Assembly: GCA_947487155.1 (NCBI GenBank)
Contig: CANKVS010000046.1
Location: 1 to 34,751, forward strand
Source: an uncultured Flaviramulus sp.
Lineage (GTDB): Bacteria; Bacteroidota; Bacteroidia; Flavobacteriales; Flavobacteriaceae
Direction: 5' to 3'
Length of the DNA: 34,751 nt
This document shows positions 15,618-24,316 of this stretch, piece after piece (within the stretch, counting starts at the first letter, position 1; each line of letters starts with the position of its first letter). The notes under the pieces are model-generated. The model did not search any database, was not told where the DNA came from, and was given only the letters and a program-made list of their open reading frames with translations. Both the position numbers and the translations under genes were made by a program.

Positions 15618-16241
15618 TTCTGTATTAAGCTTTGCTTGATTAACTAAATCTACCAAATTGGTAACTTTTAGTTTTCGCATTAAACGCGCTTTATACGTAC
15701 TTACGGTTTTCTCGTTAATGTCTAGTTCTTTAGAAATTTCTTTGTTCTTTCTACCAATAGTTAAAAGTTTTAAAACTTCAGCTTCTCTAGTAGAAAGCTT
15801 TTTGTAAAAGGTTCCGGTTGTGTTTACCTTTTTTCCTAAAGCTAGTTGTTTTGTTAGTGCATCACTTAAATAAATACCGCCTTCATGAACCCTTAATATG
15901 GCTTCATTAATAGTAATAATATTTACAGATTTTGAAACATAACCAGAAGCACCAGCTTTAATGGCGTTAATGGCGTATACTTCTTCTGGTTGCCCACTAA
16001 AAATAATGGTTTTAATATTAGGGTAATCATTTTTTAAATACCTTAATACTGTTAACCCATTAAGTTTGGGAAGATCGGCCTCTGTAAGAATAATGTCTAC
16101 AGGATTTTTTTTAATGAACTCTAAAATGGATTCACCATTATCTACGCTTCCAACAATTTCAATATTTGAAGATGCTGAAAATAATAAATCGAGCCCTTTC
16201 CTAATAATAGGATGATTGTCTGCTATTAATAATTTAATCAT
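15612..16241 (-). CDS. NarL/LuxR-type response regulator lacking the usual phospho-acceptor Asp
   Basis: 209 aa with an N-terminal receiver domain (1-120) and a C-terminal LuxR-type helix-turn-helix (about 148-205: LSTREAEVLKLLTIG ... NEKTVSTYKARLMRKL). In the receiver domain the position of the phospho-acceptor Asp is Glu (E54 in ILTEADLPKLNG), and the usual acidic pair at the N-terminus is D8-N9. The conserved Lys (K104) and Ser (S82) remain. It may therefore act without phosphorylation, or be held in an active-like state (inference). No histidine kinase gene is nearby. It overlaps dnaG tail to tail and has its own consensus promoter with a hairpin-rich leader. Confidence 0.88.
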   Translation of the reverse strand: MIKLLIADNHPIIRKGLDLLFSASSNIEIVGSVDNGESILEFIKKNPVDIILTEADLPKLNGLTVLRYLKNDYPNIKTIIFSGQPEEVYAINAIKAGASGYVSKSVNIITINEAILRVHEGGIYLSDALTKQLALGKKVNTTGTFYKKLSTREAEVLKLLTIGRKNKEISKELDINEKTVSTYKARLMRKLKVTNLVDLVNQAKLNTES

Positions 16242-16260
16242 AATTTAAGCTTTTTTTAAA

Positions 16261-16308
16261 ATAGTTATTTTGAGAGAATAACTATAAGTTGAGAGATTAA
16301 GCTAATCT
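16261..16308 (-). promoter_or_regulatory. Two hairpins in the response-regulator leader
   Basis: ATAGTTATT (16261-16269) pairs with AATAACTAT (16277-16285), and AGATTA (16294-16299) pairs with TAATCT (16303-16308). Both lie between the predicted transcription start and the ATG at 16241. They could affect mRNA stability or form operator sites. Confidence 0.4.
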
Positions 16309-16310
16309 AG

Positions 16311-16341
16311 CAAAAGTAAGAAAAATTTACGTATTCTACAA
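16311..16341 (-). promoter_or_regulatory. Consensus promoter of the response regulator
   Basis: Read on the minus strand: TTG (16341-16339), a 20-bp spacer, TACTTTTG (16318-16311). Both boxes and the spacing match TTG-N17-23-TAnnTTTG, with a predicted leader of roughly 60 nt. Confidence 0.7.
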
Positions 16342-16344
16342 TGT

Positions 16345-17133
16345 TTATATCAAATTTGTGGGAATTTCGCAAATAGGGATAGGAATCATTTTGTGTTTAT
16401 TGGCATTATTAAACCGTTTATATATTTTGAAAACCTCTTTTTTTCTACCCGAAAAATCTTCAGGAGTTTTGCCATTTTCATCCATTGTCATCGCCCATTC
16501 TAGTTCTGGATATGAGGCTCCTATTTGGTCTTCATCACTTCGTGTATCACCAAAAAGACCGTCGCTTGGAGCAGCTTTCATAATAGATTTTGGTACTGTT
16601 AAATACTCGCCTAATTTATAAACTTGCGATTTTACTAAATCTGCAATCGGACTTAAATCGACACCACCGTCGCCATATTTTGTGTAAAAACCAACACCAA
16701 AATCTTCTACCTTATTGCCAGTTCCAGCAACTAATAGTTTGTATAAACCAGCGTAATAATAAAGGGTCGTCATTCGTAAACGAGCTCTAGTATTTGCTAA
16801 AGCCATATCAATGGTGGCTTGATCGCCATCAAAAAACACTTCCGTTTTAAATTCTTCAAAAACAGGTGTTAAATCGGTTCTTGTATCGTCAACATTTTCA
16901 TACCTACTTTTTAATAATGCAATATGCTCATGGGCTCTACTTACATGACTTTCAGCTTGATGAATAGGCATTTCAATGCACAAAACATTTAAACCTGTTT
17001 TTGCACATAAAGTAGAGGTTACGGCAGAATCTATTCCTCCAGATATACCTACTACAAAACCATTTACGCCTGCATTTGTAGCATAGTCTTTTAGCCAATT
17101 AACAATAAAATCTACAACTTTTTCTGTTTGCAT
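16345..17133 (-). CDS. nadE: NH3-dependent NAD+ synthetase
   Basis: Last step of NAD synthesis: amidates deamido-NAD with ammonia using ATP. The ATG at 17133 gives 262 aa; an upstream in-frame ATG at 17190 would add 19 residues that cover the promoter element, so it is rejected. The ATP-pyrophosphatase loop SGGIDS is at 31-36. Further family blocks are NTRARLRMTTLYYYA, GTGNKVEDFGVGFYTKYGDGGVD and LVKSQVYKLGEYL. No N-terminal glutaminase domain is present, so free ammonia or a partner would supply nitrogen. It is divergent from gldB; the two promoter elements lie within a 20-bp stretch. Confidence 0.95.
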   Translation of the reverse strand: MQTEKVVDFIVNWLKDYATNAGVNGFVVGISGGIDSAVTSTLCAKTGLNVLCIEMPIHQAESHVSRAHEHIALLKSRYENVDDTRTDLTPVFEEFKTEVFFDGDQATIDMALANTRARLRMTTLYYYAGLYKLLVAGTGNKVEDFGVGFYTKYGDGGVDLSPIADLVKSQVYKLGEYLTVPKSIMKAAPSDGLFGDTRSDEDQIGASYPELEWAMTMDENGKTPEDFSGRKKEVFKIYKRFNNANKHKMIPIPICEIPTNLI

Positions 17134-17160
17134 ATTAAAAGAATTTAAATCTAAGAATAG

Positions 17161-17168
17161 TACCTTTG
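17161..17168 (+). promoter_or_regulatory. -7 promoter element of gldB-gldC
   Basis: TACCTTTG fits TAnnTTTG, with a predicted start near 17174. The minus-strand nadE element lies 5 bp further on and faces it, so the two transcripts would overlap at their 5' ends. Confidence 0.45.
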
Positions 17169-17172
17169 CAAA

Positions 17173-17180
17173 CAAAAATA
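17173..17180 (-). promoter_or_regulatory. -7 promoter element of nadE
   Basis: TATTTTTG on the minus strand fits TAnnTTTG and gives a leader of about 33 nt before the nadE ATG at 17133. No TTG at consensus distance was seen. Confidence 0.4.
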
Positions 17181-17225
17181 GAGTAATCACCCAATTAATA
17201 AAAATTTATGTCGTTTAAGTTTTAT

Positions 17226-18188
17226 ATGAAGAACACATTAATACTTTTAATGATTTTGGCTATTACAATATCTTGTAAAAAGGAAAATCAGCTTGAAAAA
17301 GAAATTGCAAATATTAATATTGATATACATATAGAGCGTTTTGATAAATTGTTTGCTGAAGTAGCTGCTAAAGATTTACCTAAACTAAAACAGGCATATC
17401 CGTTTATGTTTTCTAAAAAATATGACGACTCTATTTGGATAGCGAAAAAGGAAGATACATTACAAAAGCAATTGTATGCCGAGGTAGATAAAGCATTCAT
17501 GAATTTTGATATTGCTGAAAACGAAATAGAATCCTTATTCAATCATTTAAAGTATTATTTTTCAGAGTTTAATCCACCAAGAGTTATAACTGTAACAAAT
17601 GATGTAAATTATAGAGATAAGGTAATTGTTACAGATACAATTTCTCTAATAGCTTTAGATAATTATTTGGGAAGTAATCATGAGTTTTACGGGAATATTC
17701 AAAAGTTTATAACGCAGAATTTAACAAAAGAACAGTTAGTTGTTGATTTGGCAGGCGAATATGCCAAGAAATACATTTATCAGCAACAAAAGAAAACCTT
17801 GTTAGATGAAATGATTTATTTTGGAAAACAGCTATACTTTAAAGATGTTGTTATTCCGTTTAAAACGGAAGCAGAGCGTATTGGGTATTCGCAAGAGCAA
17901 TTAGATTGGGCTATAGCAAACGAAAGTAATATTTGGAGTTTTTTTGTAGAACAGGAGTTTCTATTTAGTACAGATTCTAAATTACCAGGACGTTTTATAA
18001 ATCCTGCGCCATTTTCTAAATTTTATTTGGAAGAGATTGATGCCGATTCTCCTGGACGTTTAGGGCAATATATAGGTTGGCAAATTGTAAGAGCCTATAT
18101 GAATCAAAATGAAGTCTCTTTAAAAGATATGCTTATTGCTAGTACAGAAGATATATTTAATAATTCAAAGTTTAAACCACGTAAATAA
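17226..18188 (+). CDS. gldB: Gliding motility lipoprotein GldB
   Basis: A lipoprotein required for gliding motility and type IX secretion-linked functions in Flavobacterium. The ATG at 17226 gives 320 aa with a compact lipoprotein signal peptide ending in the lipobox TIS-C (Cys17); an ATG at 17208 would add six residues and cannot be excluded. Family-like blocks include IERFDKLFAE, the YPFMFSKKYDDSIWIAKK region and PGRLGQYIGWQIVRAYM near the C-terminus. The stop and the gldC start share one base (TAATG), so the two are co-translated. The order nadE (divergent) then gldB-gldC is one I associate with flavobacteria. Confidence 0.93.
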   Translation: MKNTLILLMILAITISCKKENQLEKEIANINIDIHIERFDKLFAEVAAKDLPKLKQAYPFMFSKKYDDSIWIAKKEDTLQKQLYAEVDKAFMNFDIAENEIESLFNHLKYYFSEFNPPRVITVTNDVNYRDKVIVTDTISLIALDNYLGSNHEFYGNIQKFITQNLTKEQLVVDLAGEYAKKYIYQQQKKTLLDEMIYFGKQLYFKDVVIPFKTEAERIGYSQEQLDWAIANESNIWSFFVEQEFLFSTDSKLPGRFINPAPFSKFYLEEIDADSPGRLGQYIGWQIVRAYMNQNEVSLKDMLIASTEDIFNNSKFKPRK

Positions 18189-18523
18189 TGGCTAAAAATA
18201 ATACATCGAAAATTGAATTAAATGTAGAACTTGATGATAATCGAATTCCTGAAAAATTACAATGGACAGCACAAGACGGCGGTATTACAAATGCTGAAGC
18301 TAAAGCAATGATGCTTTCGGTTTGGGATAGTAAAGCGCAAGAAAGTTTACGTATTGATTTATGGACAAAAGATATGCCTATTGATGAAATGAAGGTGTTC
18401 TTTCATCAAACCTTAGTGGCAATGAGCAATACATTTAATAGAGCTACCCAAGATGAAAAAATGACTGCTACTATGAAAGATTTTTGTGATTATTTTGCTG
18501 AAAAATTAGAGATAAAAAAATAA
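18188..18523 (+). CDS. gldC: Gliding motility protein GldC
   Basis: A 111-aa soluble protein without a signal peptide, translated by a one-base overlap with gldB. Its sequence (SKIELNVELDDNRIPEKLQW at the start, WDSKAQESLRIDLWTKDMP in the middle) is the GldC family, which accompanies GldB and supports gliding. It is probably cytoplasmic. Its molecular activity is not established. The gene faces rodA tail to tail across about 40 bp that contain a terminator hairpin. Confidence 0.93.
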   Translation: MAKNNTSKIELNVELDDNRIPEKLQWTAQDGGITNAEAKAMMLSVWDSKAQESLRIDLWTKDMPIDEMKVFFHQTLVAMSNTFNRATQDEKMTATMKDFCDYFAEKLEIKK

Positions 18524-18540
18524 TTGTTTTTAATAGATTA

Positions 18541-18566
18541 AAATAAGCAAAAACCAATTATTGGTT
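18541..18566 (-). terminator. Terminator between gldC and rodA
   Basis: AACCAA (18552-18557) pairs with TTGGTT (18561-18566). On the minus strand the stem runs into a T-rich tail (TTTTTGCTTATTTT). The stem contains the first two bases of the rodA stop codon, so it ends the mre-mrdA-rodA operon immediately. Confidence 0.65.
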
Positions 18567-19842
18567 ACCATTCATTTATTTTATTAGAATCTAACTTAAT
18601 AAAAATAAATAGTAAAATAGTAAACGCCCAAAGTCCTGAACCACCATAACTAAATAGCGGTAAAGGAATGCCAATGGTAGGAATTAAGCCCATTACCATG
18701 CCAATGTTAATGAGAAAATGTATAAAGATTATTGAAGCTACACCATAGCCATAAACTCTACTAAACTGTGTTTTTTGTTGTTCTGCTAAATGAAGAATAC
18801 GTATTATGAGAAGCACAAAAAGAATAACAACAAAAGCACTTCCTAAAAAGCCCCATTCTTCGCAGACAGTACTAAAAATATAATCGGTATGTTGTTCTGG
18901 TACAAACTTTCCTGTGGTTCTTTCACCTTCCATAAATCCTCTACCTGTAATACCTCCAGAGCGTATTGCTTTTTCAGATTCATTTAAATTATAAGCAAAC
19001 GTTTTTTTCATCTGCTCCAATTTCACAGGGTCTTTTTCTAGTCGTAGCCAAAGGCTAATACGATCTTGTTGATGCGGTTGTAGTATATTTTGATAAAAGA
19101 ATTTTACACCAAAGGAAATACCAATAGCTGCTATTAATATAAATAGAGATTGGAATAATCGTAATTTTTTTTTGCTTAAAAAATGAAAACTAATAACTAA
19201 TATAATTGCAATTATAGACGTAATTAATGCACCAAATTTTAAAGCTAAAATCGATACAATAATAATAGATACCCCAATAGTTAAATAATATTTTGGTAAA
19301 CCTTCCCGGTACAAAACAAAAAAGAATGTGCCGTAAACAATGGTGCTACCAGTATCGTTTTGTAATAATACTAAAATGGCAGGAATTGCTATAATTACAA
19401 ATGTTTTTATTTGATCGTTTAGAGTATTAATATTAGTATTTAAATCACTAATATATTTTGCGACAGCTAGTGCTGTAGCTGCTTTTGCAAACTCACTGGG
19501 TTGTATAGTCATACCGCCAATAGCATACCACGATGTAGCTCCGTTCACATTTTTTCCGAAAAGAAAAAGCCCAATTAGAGCGAGTATGGAAACTATGTAA
19601 ATAATGCTAGAAAAACGTTCGTAAAACTTAGCATCAATAGCTAGTAAGAGTACAATTAATCCAAAGGTTAAAAAAATAAAAACGAGCTGTTTGCCATAAG
19701 GTTGCGATAAATCAAAATAATCAATAGAGCTTCCTATATGAGAGGCCGATAGAATATTTAAATACCCAAAAGCAACTAAAAGCAGAAAAAGGATGATGGT
19801 AATCCAATCGAATTTAAAATGTTTATCAGTTTGTCTCAGCAT
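18565..19842 (-). CDS. rodA: Rod shape-determining peptidoglycan glycosyltransferase RodA
   Basis: SEDS-family glycosyltransferase that polymerises lipid II during cell elongation, working with PBP2. It has 425 aa and about ten membrane helices. Diagnostic blocks are IQPSEFAK, LQNDTGST, PEQHTDYIFS..EEWGF, and NIGMVMGLIPTIGIPLPLFSYGGSG near the C-terminus in two parts. The Pro-Leu-rich final block marks RodA rather than FtsW together with the genomic context. Its ATG overlaps the mrdA stop by one base (TAATG). It is the last gene of the minus-strand shape operon. Confidence 0.95.
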   Translation of the reverse strand: MLRQTDKHFKFDWITIILFLLLVAFGYLNILSASHIGSSIDYFDLSQPYGKQLVFIFLTFGLIVLLLAIDAKFYERFSSIIYIVSILALIGLFLFGKNVNGATSWYAIGGMTIQPSEFAKAATALAVAKYISDLNTNINTLNDQIKTFVIIAIPAILVLLQNDTGSTIVYGTFFFVLYREGLPKYYLTIGVSIIIVSILALKFGALITSIIAIILVISFHFLSKKKLRLFQSLFILIAAIGISFGVKFFYQNILQPHQQDRISLWLRLEKDPVKLEQMKKTFAYNLNESEKAIRSGGITGRGFMEGERTTGKFVPEQHTDYIFSTVCEEWGFLGSAFVVILFVLLIIRILHLAEQQKTQFSRVYGYGVASIIFIHFLINIGMVMGLIPTIGIPLPLFSYGGSGLWAFTILLFIFIKLDSNKINEW

Positions 19843-21779
19843 TAATTTTTGGGGGAATGTAATTGTTGTAAAAGTTTGTTTAGTCTTTCAAATTCAAAAT
19901 CATCAACAGGATGAACTATAGTTTTATCGTTAATATTGAAAGGTTTTCCAGAATATGGTTTAGCGTATTCTTTTTCTAAACCATGTTTTAAAAGCCAACG
20001 CTCTAAATCTGTTCTGGTAATTTTACCTTTTATGTGTTTTTCTATCATTAAACTGGCTATTTTACCTGCAAATCGACTTCCCCAATATCCGTTTTCTACA
20101 AATACAGCGATTGCAATTTTAGGGTTATACTTAGGCGCAAATGCAACAAAAATAGAATGATCCGTAAGTTGAGTTTTAACACTATCTATTATAGCAAAGT
20201 TTTCAACGGTTCCTGTTTTGCCACAAATATCAATATTTTTTACTTGTACCCATTTTGCTGTTCCGTTTTTGTAAACTTGGTGCATGCCTTCTATAACAGG
20301 TTCAAAATGTATTTTATCAATGGTGGTATATTTAGGTGTTGTAAATTTTTCAGGAAGTGTTTCTCCTTCAATAGATTTAATAATATGTGGCGTATAATAG
20401 TAACCTCTATTGGCTATGGCTGCAATCATATTTGCTAACTGAATAGGAGTTGTTGCAACTTCTCCTTGACCAATAGCATTAGAAATAGTATATGTTGAGT
20501 AGAATGTTCTTGGATATATTTTTTTGTAATAGTCTCTATTTGGAATGCGCCCTTTTTGACCTACTTTTAAATCGTACCCTAAAAAATTACCTAAGCCGAA
20601 ACTTTTAGCATGATTACTCCAGACGTCAATACCTTCAGATGCGCTACCCGATTTGTCTAAAATTTTTCTATAAGCAGTTGCAAAATAGGCGTTGCAAGAT
20701 TCTTGAATACCAGAAATCATGTTGTTTCTTTTACCAATATAACAGTGGCATTTCATAAAACGATTTCCGTATTTGTATCCAGCATAACAAGTAACACTTT
20801 CATCAGGTGTTAAAACACCTTCTTGTAGACCAATTAAAGCATTCATGAGTTTAAAAGGAGATCCAGGTTCGTAAACCCCTTGTAAACTCCTGTTAAAAAG
20901 AGGTTTAGCTATAGAGTCATTAAAAAGTTTTGTGAAATTTTTAGATCGTCCTCTACCAACTAATATATTAGGGTCGTAAGTAGGAGCAGCTACCATGGCT
21001 AGTATTTCGCCAGTTGAAGGTTCTATAGCAATAACACCTCCACGTTTGTTTTGCATTAATAATTCGCCATAGGCCTGTAATTTGGCATCGATGGTAATAG
21101 TAATGTCTTTACCTTGCTTAGGGATGGTGTCAAGCTTTCCATCTTTATAAGGACCAATGTTTCTATTAAAACGATCTTTTTGAATAAATTTAATACCTTT
21201 CACACCTCGCAGTGTATCTTCGTAGGCAGCTTCAACCCCTTGTTTGCCTTTTAAATCTCCCATTTTATAATAAGAGTCTTTACGTATATCTCTGTTGTTA
21301 ACTTCTCCAATATCACCTAAAACATTAGCACCAATAGTAGTTTGGTATTTTCTTAGAGAACGTTTCTGAATATAAAACCCATCAAATTTTCGCATTTTTT
21401 CCTGTAAAACAGCATAATCTTCTTTTGATAAATGGGCTACAAAAACAGAGGGTAATCTTGGGGAATATTTGTAAGCTTTATTGTAGGTTTTAATAAATTG
21501 AGCTTTATCAATTTTTAATAAAGAGCAAAACTCAAGTGTGTCTAATGGTTCAACTTCCCTGGGAATAACCATAACATCGTATGATGGTTGGTTGGCTACT
21601 AGAAGTTCTCCATTTCTATCGTAAACAAATCCGCGTTTGGGGTAATCGTAAACTTTTCTAATAGCGTTGTCTTCAAATAAATTATGCTCATTTGATGTAA
21701 ACACTTGTAGGTAAAAAAGCCTTGATATAAATAAAAGACCAACACCAATTACAGATGCAAAAAGTAAAAATTGTCTCAT
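19842..21779 (-). CDS. mrdA: Penicillin-binding protein 2 (elongation transpeptidase)
   Basis: Class B PBP of 645 aa. One N-terminal membrane anchor (about 3-20) is followed by the dimerisation/pedestal domain and the transpeptidase domain. The active-site motifs are SPFK (S307-K310), SCN (361-363) and KTGT (521-524). Cysteines at 331, 344 and 346 with His345 sit between the first two motifs and could bind a metal. It cross-links new peptidoglycan for side-wall elongation with RodA, MreC and MreD. The mreD gene ends 9 bp before its start, and the rodA ATG overlaps its stop. Confidence 0.95.
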   Translation of the reverse strand: MRQFLLFASVIGVGLLFISRLFYLQVFTSNEHNLFEDNAIRKVYDYPKRGFVYDRNGELLVANQPSYDVMVIPREVEPLDTLEFCSLLKIDKAQFIKTYNKAYKYSPRLPSVFVAHLSKEDYAVLQEKMRKFDGFYIQKRSLRKYQTTIGANVLGDIGEVNNRDIRKDSYYKMGDLKGKQGVEAAYEDTLRGVKGIKFIQKDRFNRNIGPYKDGKLDTIPKQGKDITITIDAKLQAYGELLMQNKRGGVIAIEPSTGEILAMVAAPTYDPNILVGRGRSKNFTKLFNDSIAKPLFNRSLQGVYEPGSPFKLMNALIGLQEGVLTPDESVTCYAGYKYGNRFMKCHCYIGKRNNMISGIQESCNAYFATAYRKILDKSGSASEGIDVWSNHAKSFGLGNFLGYDLKVGQKGRIPNRDYYKKIYPRTFYSTYTISNAIGQGEVATTPIQLANMIAAIANRGYYYTPHIIKSIEGETLPEKFTTPKYTTIDKIHFEPVIEGMHQVYKNGTAKWVQVKNIDICGKTGTVENFAIIDSVKTQLTDHSIFVAFAPKYNPKIAIAVFVENGYWGSRFAGKIASLMIEKHIKGKITRTDLERWLLKHGLEKEYAKPYSGKPFNINDKTIVHPVDDFEFERLNKLLQQLHSPKN

Positions 21780-21788
21780 TATAAACAG

Positions 21789-22295
21789 TTACTTGGTGTT
21801 TCGACTAAAAATAATAGTTATTAATACGCATAATAAAATAGTAAATATACCTGAGAATAACGTTTTTTGAAGTATTAAAATTATTTTTGAGATACTAAAA
21901 ATTTCTAAATAAAATAAAATTAGATGATGGATAAGAGTAATAAGCGCAATATATGTGAGTTTTGAGCCAAATTCTACAGCATTAAATCGCATGGTTTGGT
22001 GTTCGTATTGCATACCAAATGAGAATTTTAAAATAACAGGTCTTACATAAGCTATAAACACGCAAGATGCAGCATGAACACCACCAGAATCTGTAAATAA
22101 ATCAATAGTTAAGCCTAATAAAAAACTAAGAAAAAGAAATAAAGCACGATTGTTTTTTACAGGAAACAGGGTAACGAATAGTATATAAATGTATGGGTTA
22201 ACGTATCCTAAAAAGTTTATGTGATTACCTATTAATACTTGAATTAATATTAAAACGAAAAAGCGAACAATATTTGAAGATAACTCCTTATTCAT
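21789..22295 (-). CDS. mreD: Rod shape-determining protein MreD
   Basis: 168 aa, almost entirely made of membrane helices (about five), as expected for MreD, an inner-membrane component of the elongasome. Sequence similarity is low in this family. The call rests on length, topology, the FLLGLTIDLFTDS-like block (about 57-69), and its position between mreC and mrdA. It overlaps the end of mreC by 8 bp. Confidence 0.9.
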   Translation of the reverse strand: MNKELSSNIVRFFVLILIQVLIGNHINFLGYVNPYIYILFVTLFPVKNNRALFLFLSFLLGLTIDLFTDSGGVHAASCVFIAYVRPVILKFSFGMQYEHQTMRFNAVEFGSKLTYIALITLIHHLILFYLEIFSISKIILILQKTLFSGIFTILLCVLITIIFSRNTK

Positions 22296-23109
22296 TAGTG
22301 CTGTTTAATAAATTGGTTATTTCTTCAATGTCATTATTTTTAATAATATGAACATGTTCTAAATTGGTCATATCATTAAATAGCTTCACATTAATTTCAT
22401 AATAATTTTCAGCTTCATCTAACTTAAAATTATCGACGATACCAATAGGAATCCCTTTGGGGAAAATTGAAGAGCGTCCAGAAGTAATTATTGTATCTCC
22501 TTCAACAATTGGAGCTATTTTTTCAACATCTGTTAATTGAACAATTTCTGGAGAATCACCATTCCAAGTTAAAGAGCCAAAATGATTTGTCTTTTTCAAC
22601 TGTGCACTAATGTTGCTAGTTGTGTTTAAAATAGATATTACATTGGCGTAATTATTGTTGGTTTCACTAGTAATTCCAATTAAACCTTTTGATGAAACGA
22701 CTCCAAAATCTTGCTTTATACTGTCGTTTCTTCCTTTATTAATTAGTAACACATTATCGGTTAATGAATAGCTGTTTTTTATAATGCTGGCTGTTGTTAC
22801 GTTATATTTTGCATCATAAGTTGTGCTATCAATTAAGACATTATCTTTCTCATTTTTAGAATTATATAGAATAGATTTTAATCGGTTGTTTTCTTCTACT
22901 AAAATCTCATTTTGAGACTTTAAACTAAAATATTCCGAGAGGTTATTAATTGAATTATAAACGCCACCAGTTAAAAAATTTGCCGAATTAATAAACTTAC
23001 TTTTATGATAAGAATGCGACTGAATGGTAAAAACAATAGACAGGGAAAACAGCAACAAGAATAACAAAAACGTTTTGTTTCTTATTATAAAGTTTATAAT
23101 TTGCTGCAT
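22288..23109 (-). CDS. mreC: Cell shape-determining protein MreC
   Basis: 273 aa. One N-terminal membrane helix (about 13-30) is followed by a coiled-coil stretch (about 60-85, LKSQNEILVEENNRLKS) and the beta-rich periplasmic MreC domain. Recognisable family segments are NKGRNDSIKQDFGVVSSKGLIGI and GDTIITSGRSSIFPKGIPIGIV. It scaffolds PBP2 and RodA in the elongation complex. It lies 23 bp behind mreB and overlaps mreD by 8 bp. Confidence 0.95.
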   Translation of the reverse strand: MQQIINFIIRNKTFLLFLLLFSLSIVFTIQSHSYHKSKFINSANFLTGGVYNSINNLSEYFSLKSQNEILVEENNRLKSILYNSKNEKDNVLIDSTTYDAKYNVTTASIIKNSYSLTDNVLLINKGRNDSIKQDFGVVSSKGLIGITSETNNNYANVISILNTTSNISAQLKKTNHFGSLTWNGDSPEIVQLTDVEKIAPIVEGDTIITSGRSSIFPKGIPIGIVDNFKLDEAENYYEINVKLFNDMTNLEHVHIIKNNDIEEITNLLNSTNE

Positions 23110-23132
23110 GATTTAAGGCAATTTTATGCTTT

Positions 23133-24161
23133 TTATTTAATCAATACACTTTTGTATTTAGTTAAATTTTTAAGTGTAATACCGGTTCCTCTAACTACAG
23201 CTCTTAATGGGTCTTCTGCAATATAAACAGGAAGGTCTGTTTTTTGTGATAAGCGTTTGTCTAAACCTCTTAACATCGATCCTCCCCCAGCTAAATAGAT
23301 GCCTGTATTATAAATATCGGCAGCAAGTTCTGGTGGTGTTTGCGATAAGGTTTCCATAACTGCATCTTCAATTCTTAAAATAGATTTATCTAATGCTTTG
23401 GCAATCTCTCTAAACGAAATTTGTACCTGCTTAGGCTTACCTGTTAATAAATCGCGCCCTTGAACACTCATGTCTTCTGGTGGTAATTCTAAATCTTCAG
23501 TAGCAGCACCAATTTGAATTTTTATTTTTTCAGCAGTACGCTCACCAACATATAAGTTGTGTTGTGTACGCATATAATATACAATATCGTTGGTAAATAC
23601 ATCGCCTGCAATTTTTACAGATTTGTCGCAAACAATACCTCCTAAAGCAATAACGGCAATTTCAGTGGTTCCGCCTCCTATATCTACAACCATATTTCCT
23701 TTAGGTTGCATAATATCTACGCCAATACCAATAGCCGCTGCCATGGGTTCGTGTATTAAATACACTTCTTTACCGTTAACACGTTCTGCACTTTCTTTTA
23801 CAGCGCGCATTTCAACTTCAGTAATTCCAGAAGGAATACAAATAACCATTCTTAAAGCAGGTGTAAAAAACTTCTTTTTTAATGCAGGTATGTTTTTTAT
23901 AAACATACTTATCATTTGCTCAGACGCGTCAAAATCGGCAATAACCCCATCCTTTAACGGGCGAATGGTTTTTATGTTTTCATGAGTTTTACCTTGCATT
24001 AAACTTGCTTCCTGACCAACATGAGTTATTTTTCCTGTAATTCTGTCTCTAGCTACAATTGATGGTGCATCAACAACAACTTTGTCGTTATGAATTATAA
24101 GTGTATTTGCAGTACCTAAATCTATTGCAATCTCTTCGGTTAGGAAGTCAAAAAAGCCCAT
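23133..24161 (-). CDS. mreB: Rod shape-determining actin homologue MreB
   Basis: 342 aa, actin/HSP70-fold ATPase forming membrane-associated filaments that direct side-wall synthesis. Visible motifs are the phosphate-1 loop DLGTANT (14-20), the phosphate-2 segment VVDIGGGTTE in the middle, and IYLAGGGSMLRGLD near the C-terminus. The N-terminus MGFFDFLTEE is typical of flavobacterial MreB. It is the first gene of the mreBCD-mrdA-rodA run. purH lies upstream on the same strand, separated by 375 bp that contain a repeat element and a hairpin, so mreB probably has its own promoter, which could not be identified with confidence. Confidence 0.97.
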   Translation of the reverse strand: MGFFDFLTEEIAIDLGTANTLIIHNDKVVVDAPSIVARDRITGKITHVGQEASLMQGKTHENIKTIRPLKDGVIADFDASEQMISMFIKNIPALKKKFFTPALRMVICIPSGITEVEMRAVKESAERVNGKEVYLIHEPMAAAIGIGVDIMQPKGNMVVDIGGGTTEIAVIALGGIVCDKSVKIAGDVFTNDIVYYMRTQHNLYVGERTAEKIKIQIGAATEDLELPPEDMSVQGRDLLTGKPKQVQISFREIAKALDKSILRIEDAVMETLSQTPPELAADIYNTGIYLAGGGSMLRGLDKRLSQKTDLPVYIAEDPLRAVVRGTGITLKNLTKYKSVLIK

Positions 24162-24316
24162 ATGCTATAAGTGGTTTTAGAGGTTTGAAAACTAATCTTG
24201 TAAATGTAATAAAAGTTAATAAATATTATGAGCTATATGCTACTCAAAATTTAATTAAAGAATACAGACTAGTTCTTATACGTTTCTCGTCGATTTTTAG
24301 ACTATTAATTTATAAT

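Noticed and set aside
16345..17190. Longer nadE start at 17190
   Set aside because: The added 19 residues have no family match and cover the minus-strand -7 element; the ATG at 17133 fits the family N-terminus.
23590..23985. 131-aa frame on the plus strand inside mreB
   Set aside because: Antisense shadow of a strongly conserved gene; no motif or start context.
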